Shown: piece after piece, positions 58,990 through 64,000 of the stretch | How positions within the stretch are numbered: the stretch's first letter is position 1 | Layout of the letters: the number at the start of each line of letters is the position of its first letter | Origin: Arthrobacter sp. ov118 | GTDB lineage: Bacteria; Actinomycetota; Actinomycetes; Actinomycetales; Micrococcaceae | Length of the DNA: 64,000 nt | Assembly (NCBI RefSeq): GCF_900116495.1 | Contig: NZ_FPAY01000006.1 | Location: forward strand, 1 to 64,000 | Direction of reading: 5' to 3' | Position numbers and translations under genes: made by a program | Notes under the pieces: model-generated | The model's input: only the letters and a program-made list of their open reading frames with translations | What the model was told of the DNA's origin: nothing | Databases searched by the model: none

Positions 58990-59025
58990 TTGACAACATC
59001 CCGCCGGATAGTAAATCCTATAGGA
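58990..59025 (+). promoter_or_regulatory. Internal promoter and operator before the TIM-barrel gene
   Basis: A perfect TTGACA (58990-58995) lies 16 bp before TAAATC (59012-59017), and TCCTATAGGA (59016-59025) overlaps the expected start site. This gives the second half of the operon its own GntR-controlled promoter. Confidence 0.65.
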
Positions 59026-59052
59026 AACAGGATTCCACGAAGGAGTGACCCC

Positions 59053-60057
59053 ATGGCCTACACCGCCGAAAACTGGCCCATCACCGCGGCCCTGCTGCAG
59101 TTCCCGGGCACCGACGCCCGGGGCACGCACGTCAACGACGCGCCGGCCTCTGCTTGGGCCGAGGTGCTCCAGGAAGTGAAGGACGCCGGCTTTGCCAACG
59201 CTGACCTCACGGACAGCTGGGTCCGCCCGGGCGACCTGAGCCCCGCCCGCCTCGCCGAGTTCAAACAGACCGCGGAGTCCGTCGGGATCGGCGTCCCGGT
59301 CATCTCAGCCATCCGCCGCAGCGTCATCGAGGAGGGAAACTGGGAGGCCAACCTGGCCTACAGCCACCGCACCATCGACGCCGCGGCCGCGCTTGGCTGC
59401 GAGGTGGTCTCGTTCGGACTGCACCAGGCCATCACCGCCGAGCAGCAGAAGCAGCTCTGGTTCTGGACCCTCGAGGGCTACAAGGACCCGGTGGGGGACA
59501 AGGAAACCTGGAACAAGGCCGTGACCCGGCTGCGGGAGCTCGGCCAGCACGCGGCCGAGGTCGGCGTCCTGCTGTCGCTCGAAATGTACGAGGACACCTA
59601 CCTCGGCACCGCGGATTCTTCCGTCCAGCTGGTCCAGGACATCGGCCTGGCCAACGTCGGGCTCAACCCGGACCTTGGCAACCTCATCCGGCTCCACCGC
59701 CCGATTGAGGACTGGCGCGAGATGGTCGCCAAGACCCTCCCGTACTCCAACTACTGGCACATGAAGAACTACATCCGCGACGAGGACGTGGCCCGGGACA
59801 CCTACGTCGCCATGCCCGCCCCGATGGAAAGCGGCCTCATTAACTACCGTGAGGCGTTCAAGGTGGCGCTCTCCGTCGGCTTCCAGGGCATCCTGTGCAC
59901 CGAGCACTACGGCGGCGACGGCCTCAGCGTCACGGCCAGCAACCAGGACTACCTCCGCCGCCACGTCCTGCCGAAGACGGACGGCTACACCCTCGGGCAG
60001 AGCCAGGTGGCCCAGGGCCGGCAACAGCCCGCAGCCGCGGAGCTCGCCGGCGTCTAA
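59053..60057 (+). CDS. Xylose-isomerase-like TIM-barrel protein, candidate 3-keto-acid decarboxylase or isomerase
   Basis: A 334-residue AP-endonuclease-2/sugar isomerase barrel. The ATG at 59053 follows AGGAGTG. Likely metal ligands are Glu in VLLSLEMYEDT (about 180), Asp in VGLNPDLGNLI (about 213), His in NYWHMKNYI (about 238) and Glu in ILCTEHYGGDG (about 280). It begins MAYTAENWPITAALLQFPGT and carries the dehydratase-like VISAIRRSVIEEGNWEAN. Some members of this superfamily (for example OiaC of apionate breakdown) decarboxylate 3-oxo acids to ketoses, a role that would fit here between an oxidising enzyme and a ketose kinase. That role is an inference. Confidence 0.78.
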   Translation: MAYTAENWPITAALLQFPGTDARGTHVNDAPASAWAEVLQEVKDAGFANADLTDSWVRPGDLSPARLAEFKQTAESVGIGVPVISAIRRSVIEEGNWEANLAYSHRTIDAAAALGCEVVSFGLHQAITAEQQKQLWFWTLEGYKDPVGDKETWNKAVTRLRELGQHAAEVGVLLSLEMYEDTYLGTADSSVQLVQDIGLANVGLNPDLGNLIRLHRPIEDWREMVAKTLPYSNYWHMKNYIRDEDVARDTYVAMPAPMESGLINYREAFKVALSVGFQGILCTEHYGGDGLSVTASNQDYLRRHVLPKTDGYTLGQSQVAQGRQQPAAAELAGV

Positions 60058-60066
60058 CCCTGTCCG

Positions 60067-60102
60067 GTGCGGCCGCCAGGCCATTTGGGGGGGCGGCCGC
60101 AC
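60067..60102 (+). terminator. Hairpin between the TIM-barrel and kinase genes
   Basis: GTGCGGCCGCC (60067-60077) and GGCGGCCGCAC (60092-60102) are perfect 11-bp arms. With no T tract and co-directional genes on both sides it may attenuate rather than end transcription. Confidence 0.55.
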
Positions 60103-60114
60103 CACCCTAGATCT

Positions 60115-60173
60115 CCAGCACGACATCCCCAACACGGATTCAATCCAGCACGACATCCCAACACGGATTCAAT
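60115..60173 (+). repeat. Tandem 29/30-bp duplication before the kinase gene
   Basis: CCAGCACGACATCC with the following CCAACACGGATTCAAT (60115-60144) recurs at 60145-60173 with one C fewer. The second copy ends 8 bases before the kinase ATG and contributes to its ribosome-binding context. Confidence 0.9.
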
Positions 60174-60181
60174 GAGGAACC

Positions 60182-61960
60182 ATGACCCAGATCTTCGACA
60201 ACCCCGCCGACTTCGCGGATGAGGCACTGGACGGCTTCGTCGCAGCCAACCGCGGCTACGTGGCCCGGGTCGACGGCGGCGTCGTCCGCTCCACCGAGGT
60301 CCCGGCCGGGCAGGTGGCCCTGGTGATCGGCGGCGGCTCCGGGCACTACCCGGCTTTCGCCGGACTCGTCGGCGCGGGCCTGGCCACCGCCTCGGCGTGC
60401 GGCAACATGTTCGCCTCGCCCGCGGCCGGCCAGGTCTACCGGGTGGCCAAGGCGGCCAACGCCGGCGGCGGCGTGCTGCTGAGCTACGGCAACTACGCCG
60501 GTGACGTCCTGCACTTCGGCCAGGCCCAACTGCGCCTCAACGCCGAAGGCATCGAGACGCGCACGGTCCTGGTCACCGACGACATCGCCAGTGCCCCGCT
60601 GGATCAGATCGAGAAGCGCCGCGGCATCGCTGGCGACCTGACGGTCTTTAAAATCGCCGGTGCGGCCGCCGAGGCCGGCCTGTGCCTGGACGACGTCGAA
60701 CGCCTGGCCATCCGGACCAACTACCGCACCCGGTCCCTCGGCGTCGCCTTCGACGGCTGCACCCTGCCCGGTGCTGACGCGCCGCTGTTCTCGGTCCCCG
60801 CGGGGCACATGTCCCTCGGTCTGGGCATCCACGGCGAACCCGGCATCTCCGACCACCCCATGCCCACAGCCTCCGAACTGGCCGACCTTCTGGTGTCCAG
60901 GCTCCTGGCCGACAAGCCGGACGACGCCGGCACCCGCGTGGTGGCGATCGTCAACGGCCTCGGCACCGTCAAATACGACGAACTGTTCCTGCTCTTCGGC
61001 AAGATCGAAAAGCTGCTCACCGCCGCCGGACTCACCGTGGTGGAACCGGAATGCGGCGAGCTCGTCACAAGCCTGGACATGTCCGGACTCTCCCTGACGC
61101 TGCTCTGGCTGGACGATGAACTTGAGCAGTACTGGGCCGCCCCCGCCGACACCCCCGCATTCCGCAAGGGCAACCTCGCGCCCCGCGCCCGCCGCGAACT
61201 TGCCGGTCCGGAAGACACAGCAGCCGAAAACACCGAGCAGGCCACCGCGGCGTCCGCGGACCTCGGCCGGCTGGCAGCAGCCGTGCTCGCCCAGGTGCGC
61301 GACGTCGTCGTCGAACATGTTGAGGAACTGGGCAACCTGGACGCCATTGCCGGCGACGGCGACCACGGCATCGGCATGCGCCGCGGCGTCGACGCCGCGG
61401 CAGCCGCGGGCGAGCAGAACGCGTCGGCCGGAGCCTCGGTTGAACGCGTCCTCACCGCGGCCGGGGAAGCGTGGAGCGAGCGCGCCGGCGGAACCTCCGG
61501 AGCGCTGTGGGGATCCGCCGTGATCGCTGCCGGCCTGGCCCTGGGCAACCGCGAGTCATACCGGGCCGCGGATGCGGCCGCCGCCGTCACCGCGTTCACG
61601 GACGCCATCACCGAACTCGGCAAGGCAGAACCGGGGGACAAGACCATGGTGGACGCCCTCCTGCCGTTCCGGGACGCCTTCCTTGAAGCGTCCGACAGCG
61701 GCGCCTGCCTCAGCGGTGCCCTCACCGGGGCCGCGGCGGCGGCAACCGAGGCTGCCCGGCAGACTGCTGACCTTCGACCCCTGAAGGGCCGGGCCCGCCC
61801 CCTGGCTGAAAAGAGCCTGGGCCACCCCGATCCCGGTGCGGTCTCCTTCGGACTGATCACCGAGCGGATCGCGACATACATCGAATCCGGCGCCGGGACT
61901 CCGGGAGCCGACAATTCTAGGCTGGCCGCAGCGGCCGGAAATGGAGCAAAAAATGACTGA
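60182..61960 (+). CDS. DhaK-DhaL fusion ketose kinase (dihydroxyacetone/L-erythrulose kinase-like)
   Basis: A 592-residue ATP-dependent kinase. The DhaK half (about 1-330) starts [20 protein letters not shown], has [20 protein letters not shown] and the substrate-binding His in [15 protein letters not shown] (about 217-222). The DhaL half (about 370-590) has the ATP/metal loop [15 protein letters not shown] (about 398) and [20 protein letters not shown], with [17 protein letters not shown]. Single-chain, ATP-using enzymes of this form phosphorylate dihydroxyacetone, and relatives act on erythrulose (LerK). The RpiB-type gene next to it favours a four-carbon ketose, but dihydroxyacetone is possible. 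Confidence 0.88.
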   Translation: MTQIFDNPADFADEALDGFVAANRGYVARVDGGVVRSTEVPAGQVALVIGGGSGHYPAFAGLVGAGLATASACGNMFASPAAGQVYRVAKAANAGGGVLLSYGNYAGDVLHFGQAQLRLNAEGIETRTVLVTDDIASAPLDQIEKRRGIAGDLTVFKIAGAAAEAGLCLDDVERLAIRTNYRTRSLGVAFDGCTLPGADAPLFSVPAGHMSLGLGIHGEPGISDHPMPTASELADLLVSRLLADKPDDAGTRVVAIVNGLGTVKYDELFLLFGKIEKLLTAAGLTVVEPECGELVTSLDMSGLSLTLLWLDDELEQYWAAPADTPAFRKGNLAPRARRELAGPEDTAAENTEQATAASADLGRLAAAVLAQVRDVVVEHVEELGNLDAIAGDGDHGIGMRRGVDAAAAAGEQNASAGASVERVLTAAGEAWSERAGGTSGALWGSAVIAAGLALGNRESYRAADAAAAVTAFTDAITELGKAEPGDKTMVDALLPFRDAFLEASDSGACLSGALTGAAAAATEAARQTADLRPLKGRARPLAEKSLGHPDPGAVSFGLITERIATYIESGAGTPGADNSRLAAAAGNGAKND

Positions 61961-62435
61961 CACCGCAGGCTGGCGCATCGTCGTCGGCAACGATGAGGCC
62001 GGCGTCGAATACAAGAACGCGCTGAAGGCACTGCTCGAAGCCGACCCCCGCGTCGCCTCCGTGCTGGACATCGGCGTCGGACCCGACGACTCCACCGCCT
62101 ACCCCCACGTGGCCGTAGACGCGGCCCGCAAGGTCGCCGAGGGCGACGCCGACCGGGCGCTGCTGATCTGCGGCACCGGCCTGGGCGTGGCGATCGCCGC
62201 CAACAAGGTCCCCGGCATCCGGGCCGTCACCGCCCACGACAGCTACTCCGTGGAGCGCTCCGTCCTGAGCAACAACGCCCAGGTCCTCACGCTCGGCCAG
62301 CGCGTCATCGGGCTGGAACTCGCCAAGAAGCTCGTGGGCGAATGGCTGGGCCACCGCTTCGACGAAAACTCATCCTCCGCCGCGAAGGTGGAGGCCATTT
62401 GCTCGTATGAACCTGTTTACACGAAGGCAGACTGA
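61953..62435 (+). CDS. RpiB-family sugar-phosphate isomerase (erythrulose-phosphate isomerase-like)
   Basis: A 160-residue RpiB/LacAB-type isomerase. The ATG at 61953 has GGAG 6 nt upstream and overlaps the kinase gene by 8 bases. Catalytic Cys in [20 protein letters not shown] (about 70) and [20 protein letters not shown] are the usual motifs. Ordinary RpiB proteins start with a shorter loop; this one has [20 protein letters not shown]. Enzymes such as LerI, DerI or EryH-type partners convert erythrulose phosphates to erythrose 4-phosphate in threitol, erythritol and apiose breakdown. Tight coupling to the kinase supports that job. Confidence 0.85.
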   Translation: MTDTAGWRIVVGNDEAGVEYKNALKALLEADPRVASVLDIGVGPDDSTAYPHVAVDAARKVAEGDADRALLICGTGLGVAIAANKVPGIRAVTAHDSYSVERSVLSNNAQVLTLGQRVIGLELAKKLVGEWLGHRFDENSSSAAKVEAICSYEPVYTKAD

Positions 62436-62437
62436 AC

Positions 62438-63424
62438 ATGACTGAATCAGCAAACACCGCAGCCGCCATCAACGCCGCCCGCAGGATCGCCGTCGTCGGC
62501 TCCGGGTACATGGGCGGCGGCATCGCCCAGGTCCTGGCGCTCGGCGGAGCCCGGGTGGCGCTGGCGGATGTGTCCGCCGAAGTCGCCCAGAAGAACTACG
62601 AACGCCTCCTGACCGAATCCGACCAGTTTGTCGCCGACGGCCTCTTCCCGGAGGGCGCCACCGCCATCCTGAAGCAAAACCTCTGGGCCGCCAAGGACAT
62701 CGAGGAAGCCGTGGCGGATGCCGACTTCATCGAAGAAGCCGTCCCCGAGGTCATCGCGATCAAGCACGAGACGCTGGCCCGCATCAGCGCGGCCGCCCGT
62801 CCTGACGCCGTCATCGGCTCCAACACCTCCACGATCTCCATCGCGGATCTATCCGAACCCGTCACGAATCCGGAACGGTTCCTGGGCGTGCATTTCTCCA
62901 ACCCGTCGCCGTTCATCCCCGGCGTGGAAATCATCCCTCACGCCGGCACTTCCGCGGCCACGGTCGGTGCGGTCCGCGAACTGGTCCACGCCGCCGGCAA
63001 GCAGACCGCCGTCGTCAAGGACGTCACCGGATTCGTGCTCAACCGGCTCCAGTACGCGCTGTTCCACGAGGCCGCCCAACTCGTGGAGCAGGAAATCGCG
63101 ACGGCGGAAGACGTCGACACCCTGGTCCGCACCACCTTTGGCTTCCGGCTGCCGTTCTTCGGGCCCTTCGCCATCGCCGACATGGCCGGACTGGACGTCT
63201 ACAACTTCTGCTACAAATCGCTCCAGACCGATTTCCCGGAGCGTTTTGCCACACCGAAGATCCTCACCGACCTGGTGGAAGCCGGAAAGCTGGGCACCAA
63301 GTCCGGAGCGGGCTTCCTCAACGTCCCGGCGGAGCGCACCCCGGAGCTCATCGCGTACCGGAACAAGGCGTACGTGGCCATGCAGAAGCTCATTGACGAG
63401 CTCGGCCCCGCCCCCATCAACTGA
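62438..63424 (+). CDS. 3-hydroxyacyl-CoA dehydrogenase-like enzyme, candidate 3-dehydrogenase of a sugar acid
   Basis: A 328-residue protein of the 3HCDH family. N-terminal Rossmann AVVGSGYMGGGIAQVLALGG (about 18-37), NTSTISIADLSE, the catalytic His in FLGVHFSNPSPFIPGVEIIP (about 150) and the C-terminal helical domain starting GFVLNRLQYALFHEAAQL (about 198) are present. Besides acyl-CoA enzymes, this fold includes L-gulonate 3-dehydrogenase and lambda-crystallin, which oxidise aldonates at C3. No thiolase or acyl-CoA gene is nearby, so a sugar-acid substrate is more likely. It starts 2 bases after the isomerase stop. Confidence 0.83.
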   Translation: MTESANTAAAINAARRIAVVGSGYMGGGIAQVLALGGARVALADVSAEVAQKNYERLLTESDQFVADGLFPEGATAILKQNLWAAKDIEEAVADADFIEEAVPEVIAIKHETLARISAAARPDAVIGSNTSTISIADLSEPVTNPERFLGVHFSNPSPFIPGVEIIPHAGTSAATVGAVRELVHAAGKQTAVVKDVTGFVLNRLQYALFHEAAQLVEQEIATAEDVDTLVRTTFGFRLPFFGPFAIADMAGLDVYNFCYKSLQTDFPERFATPKILTDLVEAGKLGTKSGAGFLNVPAERTPELIAYRNKAYVAMQKLIDELGPAPIN

Positions 63425-63459
63425 TTCCCTCCACTCTTCACACCTTCAGGAGCATTCCC

Positions 63460-64000
63460 ATGAGCGCTTTCCCCGCAGAACGCACCGCGATCATCACCGG
63501 TGCCGTTTCCGAGCGAGGCATCGGCCGCGCGACCGCCAGCTACCTGGCGGCACAGGGCTGGAACATCGGCATCATCGACCTCGATGATGCCCGCTGCAAG
63601 GCTGCGGCCAAGGAACTGGCCGCCGAGTACGGCGTCCAGGCCTTCGGCGCCGGCGCCAACGTCTCGGACGAAGCCTCGGTCCGTGCCGCGATCGACGCCA
63701 TCGAGGCCGAGCTGCCGCAGATCGTGGCGCTCGCCAACGTGGCCGGCGTCAGCTCGCCGGTTCCGTACCTGGAGCTCGACGCGGCCGAGTGGGACCGGGT
63801 GCTCAACATCAACCTCAACGGCGTCCACTACGCCACCCGCCGGGTAGCGGAATCCATGGTGAAGAACCGCATCGGGCGCATCGTGAACATCTCCTCCGTC
63901 TCCGCCCAGCGCGGCGGCGGCACGTTCTCCAAGACGCCGTACTCGGTGGCGAAGGCCGGCGTGATCGGCCTGACCCGGTCCACCGCGCGGGAACTGGGCG
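63460..64000 (+). CDS. SDR-family oxidoreductase (partial, cut by window end)
   Basis: 180 codons of a short-chain dehydrogenase. The ATG at 63460 follows CAGGAG. The cofactor loop ITGAVSERGIGRATA has the same two-residue enlargement as the SDR at 26.4 kb. Catalytic Ser in NISSVSAQRGGG and YSVAKAG (about 159-163) are present, and the frame is open at the window edge. It is closely related to the SDR of the 24-27 kb unit. It probably oxidises the alcohol or keto form of the same pathway's substrate. The remaining third of the protein is outside the window. Confidence 0.87.
   Translation, partial: MSAFPAERTAIITGAVSERGIGRATASYLAAQGWNIGIIDLDDARCKAAAKELAAEYGVQAFGAGANVSDEASVRAAIDAIEAELPQIVALANVAGVSSPVPYLELDAAEWDRVLNINLNGVHYATRRVAESMVKNRIGRIVNISSVSAQRGGGTFSKTPYSVAKAGVIGLTRSTARELG

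Noticed and set aside
62438..63424. 3-hydroxybutyryl-CoA dehydrogenase of fatty-acid or butyrate metabolism
   Set aside because: No thiolase, acyl-CoA transferase or crotonase gene is nearby, and all neighbours point to sugar-acid chemistry. The acyl-CoA role remains possible but is less likely.
1..64000. tRNA, rRNA, riboswitch or replication-origin features
   Set aside because: I looked through the intergenic regions and saw no cloverleaf, rRNA segment, known riboswitch core or DnaA-box cluster that I could support by eye.

Overview
The window is high-GC DNA whose gene content, gene order and short overlapping start/stop junctions look like an actinobacterium of the Arthrobacter/Pseudarthrobacter group (family Micrococcaceae). 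This is inferred from protein resemblance and gene order; no rRNA or tRNA gene was seen. It reads as a catabolic and accessory stretch of chromosome. Coding density is high and many genes are coupled through ATGA or GTGA overlaps.

Region 1 (1-1.2 kb): the 3' end of an IS30-type transposase, apparently inserted in a REP-like palindrome, then an ArsR regulator with an SRPBCC protein. Region 2 (1.2-23.2 kb): a large myo-inositol locus. It holds a tautomerase, iolC, a Cgl0158-type aldolase, iolD, mmsA, iolE, iolG, iolH and an iolT-type transporter. A lipid-kinase gene and a MarR/MFS pair interrupt it. It continues with iolB and a GntR regulator on the minus strand, then an ABC importer, two more Gfo/Idh dehydrogenases and a sugar isomerase. 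The same TGTC/GACA-type motif occurs at the tautomerase, iolC, gntR and ABC promoters, so these units probably form one regulon.

Region 3 (23.2-27.2 kb): a C26 glutamine-amidotransferase-like hydrolase, then GntR, sugar-acid MFS and SDR genes with a perfect 25-bp operator-like palindrome. Region 4 (27.2-29.9 kb): a membrane-anchored matrixin protease joined to a ferritin-like/VIT1 iron transporter, and a small acidic protein. Region 5 (30-38.6 kb): a nitrogen module with a sodium:solute symporter, XRE-cupin regulator, Amt, P-II protein, ureohydrolase and ThDP enzyme; an AbiEi/DUF559-like gene lies inside it. Region 6 (38.6-46.4 kb): MarR with a DHA2 exporter, a heterodimeric ABC exporter, a thioesterase and a small membrane protein. 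Region 7 (46.4-51.1 kb): an McrBC-type restriction pair and a Vsr endonuclease without a methyltransferase. Region 8 (51.1-55.2 kb): a PPOX-fold protein, a gene remnant, two secreted proteins and an Old Yellow Enzyme.

Region 9 (55.2-64 kb) is the most unusual. An intergenic array carries ten near-palindromic GGACATGTCC sites, six of them spaced alternately 32 and 29 bp. It is followed by a GntR-controlled operon for an unidentified sugar acid: MFS, 2-hydroxyacid dehydrogenase, TIM-barrel protein, DhaK-DhaL fusion kinase, RpiB-type isomerase, 3-hydroxyacyl-CoA-dehydrogenase-like enzyme and an SDR cut by the window end. Three copies of a TCCTATAGGA palindrome mark its promoters. The enzyme set suggests oxidation of an aldonate at C3, decarboxylation to a ketose, then phosphorylation and isomerisation.
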